A program made the translations under genes and the position numbers. Under the pieces are notes generated by a model that did not search any database, was not told where the DNA came from, and worked only from the letters and a program-made list of their open reading frames with translations. A DNA stretch of 34,881 nucleotides, taken from contig JADGJL010000176.1 of NCBI GenBank assembly GCA_027600665.1, forward strand, positions 1-34,881. Direction: 5' to 3'. The stretch comes from Irineochytrium annulatum (lineage: Eukaryota > Chytridiomycota > Chytridiomycetes > Chytridiales > Chytridiaceae). This document shows, one piece after another, positions 25,718 through 34,881 of this stretch; the stretch's first letter is position 1; the number at the start of each line of letters is the position of its first letter.

Positions 25718-26137
25718 ATGTCTGGCCAGCAGCAAGATGACGGCATGTTCTCATTCATGAGCACCCAAGGCTACACACTGCCCTTCTTCGGCTGTCTCGG
25801 CGACATCCCGACCTCCATCTTGACGTACTTCTGCGGCTGCTACGTTGTCGGTGCGACGGCCGGCAAGCTCTTCAAGCCCTCAGGGGATTTCGACGTGACC
25901 TCATGCCTGTGCGCACCGATCGCGGCCTACAGGATCCGGAAGAAGACCCAGCAGCTTTACGGCATCCGGGAGGCCGAGGATGCGACCATGTGCGCGTCCG
26001 GTTGTGGCTACTTTTCCTGCTGTGCAGTCGTCCAGGACGTGCACGAACTCACGGCTAGGGGTGCCATTCCGCCGCTACTCGGCGGGGCTGCGGAGAACAA
26101 GACCGGGAACGGACAGCCGCAGATGCGCACCCACTAG
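25718..26137 (+). CDS. PLAC8-family Cys-rich protein
   Basis: This is a single-exon gene of 139 residues. The PLAC8 domain covers about residues 20-112: FFGCLGDIPTSILTYFCGCYVVGATAGKL, a CLCAPIAAYRIRKKTQQLYGI segment, then the signature CASGCGYFSCCAVVQDVHEL. PLAC8 proteins are small membrane-associated proteins. Plant and fungal members include FCR/PCR proteins linked to cadmium and zinc handling and to cell-size control, but the biochemical role is not settled. No signal peptide is present; the first Cys-rich hydrophobic stretch may enter the membrane. It is the only intron-free gene here and has a TATA box, so high or inducible expression is plausible (inference). Confidence 0.9.
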   Translation: MSGQQQDDGMFSFMSTQGYTLPFFGCLGDIPTSILTYFCGCYVVGATAGKLFKPSGDFDVTSCLCAPIAAYRIRKKTQQLYGIREAEDATMCASGCGYFSCCAVVQDVHELTARGAIPPLLGGAAENKTGNGQPQMRTH

Positions 26138-26215
26138 AAGCCTGCTGGCGCGCCGAGCAATTTTTTTTTTAGCACACCTTCTCAATTTTCCTTGATCATA
26201 CTCTATTTTGCTGAA

Positions 26216-26221
26216 AATAAA
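26216..26221 (+). terminator. Probable polyadenylation signal of the PLAC8 gene
   Basis: AATAAA lies 79 bp after the PLAC8 stop codon and 68 bp before the next start codon, after a T10 run at 26161-26170. Confidence 0.5.
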
Positions 26222-26288
26222 TTCGGTTTCTTCCATACGTCAAGGTCCGTAAGTGTTGAAAGGCGAGGTCAAAGTCGACCTTTCCCCA

Positions 26289-29200
26289 ATGCCTCCTCCA
26301 AAGAAGTCGTCGACGCCGTCGTCGGTGGCGTCCTCGTCTTCGAAAGGGAAGAAGAAGGGCGATTGTTCACCGGCGGCACCGCCAGCCAAGGTTCTCTTCG
26401 TCCCCGAGCCCGGCGTAAAGTTGACGCGCGAGCAACACGCGATCCTGCGGCAGCAACGAGCCGAGGCGGCTGCAGAGGAGAAGAAGGCGCTTTTCGGCAG
26501 CTGGTAACATGATCAGCGCGTCCATTGACGGCCTTGATAGGTCCACCCCGTTGACGCTACCTCTTTTGTTGCTGTCAAGATCGGCGGATGATCAACTGAC
26601 GACCTTTGAAGGACAGGGAAGGTGCCGGTTACGGTGCTGTATGAGCAGGTACAGAAGATGGGCTGGGATAAGCCGCAGGTCAACGTGGTAGGTGGCTAAA
26701 CCTACTCTGCGCCCGCCGTGACTCGTGAACAGAGCAAGAAATCCAAGGGCTACCAAGGTTCTGTCGTCCTTTCTGCGGACGACAAGAAGACACGTGAAAA
26801 GATCAAGTTCACCTACTCAGACCCGACCAAGTTCTCGGCAACAGAACAAGAAGCGAAACACGTTAGTTCGCTCATCCTTGTTCCAATTTATACTAACCCT
26901 TATGACAGTGGGCCGCGACATACGCGCTTCACCGCTTTACGTCCCACCTAGCCATCCACCGCGTTCTGCCCCCCGCGCATCAGGACTACTGGGCTCAGCT
27001 CGAATCCCACCGGAAGGAGCTCGACGCCGAAACCCAACAGTTCGACTACGCGCCCGACCCGTTTTTGGCCGTCGAGGCCCGTGCGAAGCTGCAGAAGGAG
27101 CGTGAGAAGGCCGCAAAGGACTCTAAGGAGGCCAAAGCCAGGAATGTGGAAAGGCGGCCGTGGGAGGAGTACCAGCCCGTCACGCTGTCGAACGACCTGA
27201 GGGCGGCGATTGAGGAGCTGGTGAAAAGCGCACCGCCGGCGCCCGTCACGAAGGGCCGGGCAGGCGGCGACGGGGAGGACGATGATGACGATGGGGCGGG
27301 GAAAGCCGACCTCCTTGCGTCCCTAACGTCCAAGGGCTTCCGGTCCGCACATGCCACCGAAGCGCTGGACCACTGCAACGACCTCACGTCCGCGCTGGAT
27401 TGGCTCTGCCTGCACGTGCCCGAGGACGACCTCCCGGCCGCGTTCCACTCTGCCACGAAGGAGCTCCAGGCGGGCGCGTCAACGACCGCGCACCTGACGC
27501 GGGAGTGGTCGCTGAAGCGGATGGTGCGATCGGGTGTCGGGAGAGACGCGTGCGCGGACGTTTTTGACACCTGTGGAGGGGAGATGGAGGCGCTCGCGGA
27601 GTTGTTTTGGAGGTTTGGGGGTGAGGACGGGGATGGTGTGGGCGGAAGGCCGACGGTGGGGGAGGACGTGGATCGGGAGGAGCTGGAGCAGAGTTGGCGT
27701 GATGAGTTGGAGGCGCTCGCGTCCATCTTCGGGGTGGAGGGAGAAGAGGGCGGAAGGTTCGTTCGGGATGATGTGAGGGGTGTTGTGAGGTTGAGCGTCG
27801 ACTGCTTGATGCCGGAACATCCGATGGTGCTAGAGGTCGGTCTGCCGGCGGGATCGACGTATCCGAATGACGTGCCAGCGGCGCTGGTGGAGTGTGAGAC
27901 ATTGCCGCGGTATCTCCGGCTCGGCATTATGAGAGGTTTGGCGACCGAGGCGAGGAAGCTACTGGGCATGCCGATGCTGTTCTCGCTTGTGAGCTGGCTA
28001 GAGGAGAACGCGACGGAGGTTGTTGAAAACCCGCCGAAGCTTATAAGCCTGGCCGGGGGACTAGGCGTCAGGAGGAAGGAGATGGCGAGGGAAATGGAGA
28101 CGGTTGAAGCTGGTACAGGGAAGTTGGAGAAAAAGGCGGAGAGACGAACGAGGAGAAAACGGGGCGATGCTGAGATTAACAAGCGTGGAGCTGAGCTTAA
28201 GGCGGCTTATGAGGCCGCCACCGCGAGGACTGAGTACAAGCAGTGGCTCAAAGGAAGGGAGCGGTTACCTTCATACTCGTACCGGAGTAGAATCATTGAC
28301 GTAAGGTTTTCTGCAAAAAGTTGAGTCTAAAAATACTGTAACCGTTCACAGGCAATGGCTGCAAGCGCCGTATTGATTATTTGCGGAGAAACTGGCTGGT
28401 AACAATTGTTTCAGTTTAACGAGTCTTACCAACCCTCAGCGGAAAGTCCACCCAAACGGGCCAATTCATTCTCGAAGAGGAGCTCTCTGCTGGCCGCGGC
28501 GGCCGGTGCAACATTATCTGCACCCAGCCGCGTCGAATCAGTGCACTTTCGCTGGCGGAGAGGGTCGCGCAGGAACGAGCGGAAAAGGTTGGCGACTCTG
28601 TAGGGTACGTGATCAGGGGCGATGCGAAGCGTGGGAGGGACACGCTCCTGACGTTTTGCACGACGGGCGTGCTGTTGCGGATGTTGCAGGGGGACTCGAC
28701 GCTGGAGGACGTCACGCATGTGATTGTGGACGAAGTGCATGAGCGAAGTGGTATGTATTTTTTCGCCGGAACGCAAGCTGATTGTTGTCAGTTGAGAGCG
28801 ACTTCCTTCTCGTGATTTTGCGCGACCTTATCCGTCGCCGGCCGGACTTCAAGTTGATTTTGATGAGCGCCACGATAGATTCGGCAACCTTTTCAAAATA
28901 CTTCATGAACGCGCCCGTTTTGGAAATCCCTGGCTTCACCCACCCAGTCACCGACATGTGAGCCCAATCGGCGTCTTTTGTGACTCATACCTTGTGCTTA
29001 TCTTAGCTATCTGGAGGAAATTTTCCAAAAGGTCAACTACATCCCCGAGCCCGCATACATCAACGACCGATCACGCCGTGCGGCGCCTATTAAAGTCGCC
29101 GCCCCTGCCGCCGGTGCGGCTGAAGACGACGAGGAGAACGGCAGTGGTGCGTTAGTCGTAGCCGCGGACCCGAAGGAGCTGCTGAGGGTCCGACAGACGT

Positions 29201-31071
29201 ATGAGTCGATGAGCATCGACCCGATGGCGATCCGCGTCCTCATGCGGTCGCTGAAGCCGGCGACCTTGGACCCTATAGATTATCGCTTGATCGCTGCTAT
29301 TGTCCGATGGATCTGCGACAACGGCAACGACGGCGCTGTGCTTGTCTTCTTGCAGGGTATGCGCATCCTTTTCCTGATCTTCTTACTAATACTGACGTAA
29401 ATAGGCGCCATGGAAATCCAGCGCTGCATCGATGCCATCCGGGCCGAGGACCTAGCCCGCCAGCTCGAAGTCTACCCTTTACATGCGAACCTCTCACCGC
29501 GGGAGCAGTCGGCCGTGTTTCGGCGGCCGCGGAAAGGGTGCCGCAAGGTCGTCGTGGCGACGAACGTGGCGGAGACCAGCATAACGATTGACGACGTCGT
29601 GTTTGTTATCGACGCAGGGCGCGTGAAAGAAATGAGGCACGAGGGCACGACGCTTGCGCTGACCGAGACCCTAGCGTCCCGGGCGAGCTGCAAGCAGAGG
29701 CGCGGGAGAGCTGGCAGGGTGCGGCCGGGGATGTGCTTCAAGCTCTTCAGTAGGCGGTTCGAGGAAGAACGGATGCCGGCCATGGCGGTGCCCGAGATCC
29801 TCAGGGTGCCGCTAGAGCAGCTCTGTCTCAGTTTAAAGGCTATGGGCGTGCTAGATGTGGGTGGTTTTTTGAGCAAAGCGATCGACCCGCCGCCCGCAGT
29901 CAACGTGGAAAAGGCTGTGTCAGTTCTTCGAACGTTGAGCGCTATATCGGAGGAGACGGGCGACTTAACGGCGCTCGGGAGGCATATGGCGACTATACCG
30001 GCCGATTTGCGGATTGCGAAGATGCTTATGTGGGTTCAATCCGTAAACGTTTTCTCCACACACTTTATGCTGACAGTCGTTTCAGCTTCGGCGCCATCTT
30101 CCATTGCCTCGACCCGATCCTGACTATCGCGGCCCTGATGTCAACCAAGAGCCCGTTCCTCTCCCCGCCGGACCGCCGCGACGAGGCCCGCGCCGCGCGG
30201 ATCAAATTCGCGCGCGATAAGAGTGACTGGTTGACGGACGCCGCAGCGTTTGACGCCTGGCGCGAGATAACGGGCAGCAACGGCAAGGCCCGGGACTTTT
30301 GCGAAGTAAATTTTATCTCCTCCGGCGCTATGACGGCCGTCTCGGACCTCCGGGAACAATACCTCGACATCTTAGCCGACATCGGGCTCGTCGCGGACCG
30401 TCGCGCCATTAATGGTGGTGTGAGCTCTGTGAACGCGCTCTTGGTCAAGTCAGTGATCGTCGCGGGCCTATACCCGCAGCTTGCCCGCGTGCGGGAGCCG
30501 GAGGACCGGTGGGTCGGTACTGCACATGGGGCCGTGGTGAGGGAGGCGGAGGCGAGGGAAATTCGCTTCTGGGTAGATGGTGGGCGGGATGGTGGTGGTG
30601 AGGAGGAAGTGTGGATCCACCCAGCGAGCGTGAACGCGGATGTGGGGAAGTGGGAGGACTTGTTGGTTGTGTGAGTATTTTTTAGCCAATAACGAATGTA
30701 GAGTAACGCTAACTTTGTGCAAATATGTAGATTTCATCAGAAGGTCGCGACGTCGAAGGTTTTTCTGCGCGACTCAACGATGGTATCACCCTGGGCCGTG
30801 CTTATGTTCGGCGGCAAACTGACCGTCGACCATGAGGGCCGAACGGTGGAGGTGGACGGTTTTAGCAAGTTCCAAGCATTCCCTAGAATTGCCGGTAAAG
30901 CAGAATCATGTTGAAGAGTACATATTGTCAGTCCTAACTCGCGACGCAGTTCTAACGAACGGGCTCCGACGGCTACTCGACGAAGCTTTACGGTTGAAGA
31001 TAGAGGACCCTGGGCTGGATATCATGAAGATGCCAGTTGGAGACATGTTGCTGAAACTTTTAACGTCGTAA
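26289..31071 (+). CDS. UBA-RWD-DEVH ATP-dependent RNA helicase (DHX57/DHX29/YLR419W type)
   Basis: This is a superfamily 2 DEAH/RHA helicase that unwinds RNA; relatives act on ribosomes and translation. Twelve exons: 26289-26503, 26612-26687, 26733-26861, 26909-28300, 28352-28398, 28440-28750, 28792-28957, 29007-29356, 29405-30029, 30086-30670, 30731-30894 and 30932-31071. They sum to 3843 nt (1280 residues). Order: Lys/Ser-rich N-terminus, [21 protein letters not shown] motif, UBA-like domain (about 274-312), RWD domain (about 402-512, [13 protein letters not shown]), RecA1 with Walker A GETGCGKST (about 616-624), DEVH (717-720) and SAT (LMSATIDS), RecA2 with [27 protein letters not shown] and [12 protein letters not shown], then winged-helix/HA2 and OB domains. 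UBA plus RWD points to DHX57 and yeast YLR419W rather than DHX36. Motif I continues STQTGQF where relatives usually have STQVPQF. The 30895-30931 intron is only 37 nt. Confidence 0.94.
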
Positions 31072-31305
31072 TTAATGCATGCACCTCTTTGCATGGACTT
31101 AAGTTGCGAAGTATGCAACTGAACAGTAATACTGCAGTAATAAGGCACTCAATTACGAGACAAATGTTTTTATGTACATCAGGTATATTTATTTAGCATG
31201 TATATATAGAGATTGGCTTGCTGTTGCTGTAGGTTCGCAATGCGCTTATTGTGGATACAGACAGCGATTCACCTCGAATGTAGACTCGCGGCGTTTCTAA
31301 AAAGG

Positions 31306-31811
31306 TCATCGGTTCGCGATCACGGCAATGATCTGCATGCAGGCACAGAACGTAAGAATATTCATCATCCAAATACACAAACGAGATAACTTACCACGGC
31401 CAAAACGCCAATCCCCAGCACGCCCGAGCCGACCGAGTAAATCCTCTGTGACTGCTTTCTAATGTCCTGCCTGATCTCCTCCTTCTCGGCCTCGGTCATG
31501 TGGGCCATTGGATCCTTCTCGGGCGAGTAGATCTCGTTATCGTTGTCATCCACGATGGGCTTTGAGGGAGGCGTACCGCTGTTGCCAGTGGATGATTTGG
31601 CGCTAAGGGAACGGCATGGGATGTGGGTGGACGCAGGGATCGGGGTGTGACGGAGCCCCGTGTGGTTGAGCGCCACGGAAAAAGGGACTCTCGAAGTGGG
31701 CGATGTAAAGATTAAACGAGTAGTCGTGATCCTGGCCGCGTTGAAGGCGGGGGCCGTCCCGACTCGACGAATGGTGGCGGCTGTGACCGCTCCCTTCCAC
31801 CGCATTGGCAT
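31306..31811 (-). CDS. Small single-span, probably mitochondrial membrane protein
   Basis: I do not recognise this protein. Exons on the complement are 31395-31811 and 31306-31332, joined across intron 31333-31394 (GTAAGT donor, GCAG acceptor). They encode 147 residues. The first ~70 residues contain Arg, Thr, Ser and Ala with no acidic residue (MPMRWKGAVTAATIRRVGTA), typical of a mitochondrial targeting sequence. Then come an acidic, Pro-rich linker (PIVDDNDNEIYSPEKDP), a charged helix (MTEAEKEEIRQDIRKQSQRI) and one membrane helix (GSGVLGIGVLAVIIAVIA) ending in NR. The layout suggests an inner-membrane tail-anchored accessory subunit, which is inference. Without the second exon the membrane span would be cut, supporting the splice. 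It is divergent from EFM7, 74 bp apart. Confidence 0.72.
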
Positions 31812-31885
31812 CGCTTCGCACGAGTTGTGAGTTGGATGTCAAGAAGGTCGCTTTTCTTCCGTTTCCACTCTTTACACCTCCCGTC
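31812..31885. promoter_or_regulatory. 74-bp divergent promoter region
   Basis: The start codons at 31811 (minus) and 31886 (plus) are separated by 74 bp. The plus-strand side has a pyrimidine-rich stretch (TTTTCTTCCGTTTCCACTC) before the EFM7 ATG. No TATA box is seen. Confidence 0.4.
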
Positions 31886-32828
31886 ATGACGAACGACGAG
31901 CCCAACGTAAACGATCGCGAGGCCGAGAGTGACGGCGACAGCGACAGCCTTCCCGACATGTCCGGGATGGATCTCTTTGTCGAGCCGCCGGGATTCCGCC
32001 CGCCGACGCCGCAGGGACACATCGAGCACTACGAGCGAGAACCGGAACACGTCCAGAAGGGTTCGTGTCTCCCTTTCCAATGCTGGCTCGAGCTGAACCC
32101 TGCCAGGAACCCCGAACTCCCTCGAGCTCCACATGATGGCGAAACACTCCCTCTGGGGCCACCGCCTCTGGAACGCCGGCGTTGTCATGGCCCGGCACAT
32201 CGACGCCCGCAAAACCCTTGCCCGCGACAAGTGCGTCCTGGAGCTTGGAGCCGCGGCCGCCGTGCCGTCCCTGCTTGCTCTCTTGAACGGCGCGAGACGT
32301 GTGGTCGTCACGGACTGGCCTGACCCGCCCATCCTGCGCGCGATTGAGAAGACTGTGCGCGCCAACTGCCCTGAGGAGCTGGGTGAGACAGGGAGGGCGA
32401 GGGTGGTTGGGTATCAGTGGGGCAAGGATCTGGACGACGTAATTGGCGCACTACCCGCAGGCAGCGATGGGTTCGACCTCATCCTTCTCGCGGACCTGAT
32501 CTTCAACCATACGGAGCACGATCACCTGCTCAAGGTGTGCGCGGACTGCCTGTCGAGGAGCAATCCGGACGCGTGTGTGCTGGTATATTTTAGCTCGCAC
32601 GTCGTCAAGTGGCGGCATAAGGATCTCAAGTTTTTTGAGCTGGCGCCCGCTTATGGATTTAGGTGTGAGAGAGTGGAGCAAGTTAAAGCCTCGGCTATGT
32701 TCCCGGACGATGTTGGGGATCTGGAGGTCAGAGAGACGGTCGATTGCTATAGGATGTGGAGGGATGCTGGAGCTGGAGGGAAAAAGGAGAGGAAGGATGC
32801 GGATGGTGTGAAGGATGTTGAAGCATAG
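31886..32828 (+). CDS. EFM7: EFM7/NNT1 protein N-terminal and lysine methyltransferase
   Basis: EFM7 (yeast Nnt1, YLR285W) methylates the N-terminal glycine and adjacent lysine of elongation factor eEF1A. Exons are 31886-32060 and 32107-32828, summing to 897 nt (298 residues; yeast 261). After an acidic N-terminus come the subfamily marks DLFVEPPGFRPPTPQGHIEH, SLWGHRLWNAGVVMARHI, SAM motif I VLELGAAAAVPSLLAL, post-I VVVTDWPDPPILRAIEKTV and the very typical DLILLADLIFNHTEHDHLL. The splice at KG|TPNSLEL restores continuity between the PPxP and WGHxLWNA blocks. The C-terminus has a charged extension (GGKKERKDADGVKDVEA). The ATG at 31886 was chosen because it precedes the acidic leader; an upstream in-frame start is possible but would enter the divergent gene. 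Confidence 0.92.
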
Positions 32829-32963
32829 ATCGATTTGATATCAGAGGATTACTTTGCGTCGCTTTTAGTTCCTTGGTCTAGTTGCACACACATTCAAACG
32901 CATTCGGCATAAAAAAAGGTCAAATCATCATCTAAATCATCTATGGTTGAAATGGAAGTTGTT

Positions 32964-33067
32964 CGTCCTTCAGTGTAAAAAAAACGTAGGACATATATAG
33001 AAAGTGCGATTGATGCGTCCTTCAGTGTAAAAAAAACGTAGGACATATCCACAAAGTGCGATTGATG
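32964..33067. repeat. 52-bp tandem duplication, two copies
   Basis: Copy 1 is 32964-33015 and copy 2 is 33016-33067. They match at about 49 of 52 positions; the differences cluster in a short ATAG/CCAC segment. Each copy holds the inverted pair GTCCT...AGGAC around an A8 run. The duplication lies in the 3' part of a broken minus-strand gene and, being 52 bp long, shifts its frame. Confidence 0.9.
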
Positions 33068-33447
33068 CTCATCAAGCCGGAACACGTCGCGTGCCGGACG
33101 AGCTTCAAATAAGCTGCAACCGGCGCCAGACATCGTTGCAGCCCTCCAAGACGAAATGTCCTGCATTGTTCTTAAATTTGCATACTCATTGTAAATGATT
33201 GCGGTGACAATAGGGCCCTCCTTCCGCAAGTGCTTCAAGTCAAGCTGCTCTCCGTGGATTTGCAAAAAGCAACAGAAGTTCATCCGAGGTAAGGTCAAGC
33301 TCCTGTTGTGCGTCCTCAAAGGTCCAATGAAAACGGCATGCAAATATGTCGTTGCCGAACTTCATGTAGGTCTTCGAGTTTGCCTTTGGAATAAACATAT
33401 CCTCCAACCGTTCAGATATTAGAAGCATCAATTATAAAATATTCAAA

Positions 33448-33468
33448 CCTGACGTGATTTACGTCAGG
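33448..33468. repeat. Perfect 8-bp inverted repeat with 5-bp spacer
   Basis: CCTGACGT, then GATTT, then ACGTCAGG. The two arms contain TGACGT/ACGTCA, the half-site core of bZIP (CREB/ATF-type) binding sites. It lies in a probable intron of the broken gene. It could form a hairpin or be a chance palindrome. Confidence 0.7.
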
Positions 33469-34299
33469 CTATAACATCTTCGTACTGCTACTGCTTTCGC
33501 AAAGTAATGCCAGAAACCTGACTTTGATTGCACATGAGCCAACAACACCGATTAAAATAGCGAAGATATCAGCATCCCAATCTCCTGCGGTGCGGCCATC
33601 AACTCCAGGCAATACGTGCTCAGTGCCGTGTCTGCAAGAGATCCGTGAATCATTAACACCGTTTGCACAAATCATAAAGATCCATCCCATGAAGCAACGG
33701 AATGCGCCCAAACTTCTCGCCCTGAAGAATATTGTTTTGCAAATCGTCAGTTATTATATTTATGATTACTCGTCCAAAATCCAAACTCCAAGTTTTTAGG
33801 TGACTTACCGGCGTAGATTACCAATGAGAAGTTTTGAGTTGCCTTCCTTTGTTTCAAATCCCATAAATTGAAATACATCATACGGTGATACCTAAGGTGA
33901 CATAGTAGGGTTACCTCCTTTAAAATTCCAGCACAAGCATGCCCGTAAGCTGCCATTACCCTCCAAGATTGCCATTAGGGTGAACTGGGTGACTGCTCCA
34001 AAATAAGACGCATCCATTTCTGAGGGCAGCGTGCCTCCTCCCAGCGCCGCACGGGCACCGCCAGCGCCCACGGCCAGGCCGCTGTCATGGCCGACATAGC
34101 TCTTGCAGGTGGGCTCTTTTCCCCCCTATTCCATCGCTGACCGCGCGCTTTCAGCCATAACCTACGTGGCCGAGACGTTCCCTATTAATCGCGAGCACAG
34201 GCGATCTTCACGCGCTCCGCACGCTCAATTGCTTCATGGACAACGTTGGAGGTTTGTCTTCGACAGTGGGACGCACCTGATTCGCTCACCACCTCTTCT

Positions 34300-34578
34300 C
34301 CCGCCCAGGCCATAACCTCCTCCTGATTCCCGCGCCCTCCTCCATTGCCATCACCGCGCCCCAACTGCCTTCGCAGTCCGCGCTCCGACACGGCCTCTCC
34401 GACGCGAGGGGCGGCCTCGGGCGGCGCGATGCTGCGATACGCGTTTCATCTGCACCTTCGGCATACCGGCGGTGTTGTGCCCTGTCGGGGTCGACGACGA
34501 TGGAATGCGGATTGGGGTGCAGCTCATGGCAGAGTGGTGGGCCGAGGGGAGGCACCTTCCGCGTCGCATCGAGATTTG
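34300..34578 (+). pseudogene. Degenerate amidase-signature (GatA-like) C-terminal fragment
   Basis: Frame ending at TGA 34576-34578 reads TFGIPAVLCPVGVDDDGM, then RIGVQLMAEWWAEGRHLPRR. This matches the amidase-signature C-terminal pattern (xxGIPAxSxPxGxDDxGxPxGxQLxxxxxxExxLL). Just upstream, in another frame, HNLLLIPAPSSIAITAPQL resembles the preceding family motif (VLLTPTAPxxAP). The two parts are not joined by any good splice pair, and no intact N-terminal amidase core (the Ser-Ser-Lys triad region) is found in the window. It is therefore best read as a decayed fragment of a GatA/amidase gene. The weak point is that only about 40 residues carry the signal. Confidence 0.4.
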
Positions 34579-34657
34579 AGGTCTGCGCTGTAGTGACTAC
34601 CAGCCGTGTGTACATTTCAGAAGCTTATGTTGTAAATTTAAGGGGCATATATTAGAT

Positions 34658-34687
34658 AAAGTACATCGAATTAAAGTACATCGAATT
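34658..34687. repeat. 15-bp direct tandem repeat
   Basis: AAAGTACATCGAATT occurs twice in immediate succession in an AT-rich, non-coding tail. It is probably a slippage product. Confidence 0.85.
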
Positions 34688-34703
34688 ACCAAGAAAATCT
34701 CTG

Positions 34704-34880
34704 TCAGGACTGCGAAAAGGATTTGCCAATATTAATGCAGGGCTCTATGTTGGATAAGTTAAAGGTAAAGCAGGTTGTACAAACCATATTGGAATAGGAC
34801 GCCGGGCTGAGCCAGCGTGTACTTATGAAATTATTGCCAAATCTAATTTTTGGACGCGCCATTTGTTTACCACGCGTCAT
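34704..34880 (-). CDS. Possible small or partial ORF at the right edge
   Basis: A minus-strand frame of 58 codons starts at ATG 34878-34880 (MTRGKQMARPKIRFGNNFIS) and stops at 34704-34706. It may continue as an exon beyond the window. It is basic at the N-terminus and has no known motif. It is too short to be confident and is listed only because it reaches the edge. Confidence 0.15.
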   Translation of the reverse strand: MTRGKQMARPKIRFGNNFISTRWLSPASYSNMVCTTCFTFNLSNIEPCINIGKSFSQS

Positions 34881-34881
34881 C

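Larger units (their letters stand above)
32894..34017 (-). pseudogene. Broken minus-strand gene of unknown family
   Basis: Pieces of one reading frame can be followed on the complement from ATG 34015-34017 (MDASYFGAVTQFTLMAILEG). The frame is interrupted by an in-frame TAG at 33892-33894, continues as PYDVFQFMGFETKEGNSKLL, crosses a likely intron from about 33808 to about 33720, then reads CRHGTEHVLPGVDGRTAGDW. A later exon begins near 33404 (DMFIPKANSKTYMKFGNDIF). At the A5/T5 run 33264-33268 the frame shifts by one, after which EQLDLKHLRKEGPIVTAI and DISSWRAATMSGAG continue to a stop at 32894. Other genes here end in TAG, so it is a true stop. I do not recognise the family. Decay, or less likely sequencing error, is the simplest reading; exon edges are uncertain. 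Confidence 0.4.

Noticed and set aside
27046..28182. Long minus-strand open frame opposite the UBA-RWD exon of the helicase
   Set aside because: Its Ser/Pro-rich translation is the shadow of an acidic, GC-rich exon; the plus strand has clear domains.
33480..33600. Crinkler-type effector N-terminus suspected in the peptide ILIGVVGSCAIKV
   Set aside because: Only a vague resemblance; the LFLAK-like motif and following DWL domain could not be found, and the gene is broken.

Overview
The window reads as nuclear DNA of an early-diverging, probably zoosporic (chytrid-like) fungus. Genes are close together on both strands, coding regions are GC-rich, and nearly every gene is broken by short spliceosomal introns of about 37-71 bp with branch points like CTAAC or CTGAC. 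Placement as a fungus is inferred from the mix of proteins: a YLR419W/DHX57-type helicase, an EFM7-type methyltransferase and a NIPA transporter, together with a full-size ABCA transporter and a SKA3-like kinetochore protein, both of which yeasts lack. I rebuilt the exon structure of each gene by hand. All complete models sum to a whole number of codons.

Left third (1-11.8 kb): a SKA3-like gene cut by the window edge (minus), a NIPA magnesium transporter with a long disordered tail (minus), an unrecognised 626-residue protein (minus) divergent from a multi-pass membrane protein (plus), then CIA2B (cytosolic Fe-S targeting, minus), mitochondrial ferredoxin (minus) and, divergent from it, a mitochondrial branched-chain aminotransferase (plus).

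Middle (11.9-25 kb): a 1409-residue ABCA-type transporter (minus) whose start codon is 23 bp from that of an unknown acidic 753-residue protein (plus), mitochondrial dihydrolipoamide dehydrogenase (minus), a 1.7-kb gene-free stretch, and lysyl-tRNA synthetase (minus).

Right third (25-34.9 kb): a PLAC8-family Cys-rich protein with a clear TATA box (plus), a 1280-residue UBA-RWD-DEVH RNA helicase in 12 exons (plus), a small mitochondrial-type membrane protein (minus) divergent from an EFM7/NNT1 methyltransferase (plus), and finally a decayed tail with a 52-bp tandem repeat, a broken minus-strand gene, a degenerate amidase-like fragment and short repeats.

Mitochondrial and Fe-S functions recur: ferredoxin makes Fe-S clusters, CIA2B hands them to cytosolic and nuclear proteins, and aminotransferase and lipoamide dehydrogenase act in successive steps of branched-chain amino acid breakdown. 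I saw no rRNA or tRNA gene, CRISPR array, prokaryotic operon or intact mobile element. The most unusual features are three GC-AG introns, stop-free introns of length 3n in the NIPA gene, and a stop codon split by an intron in the lipoamide dehydrogenase gene.
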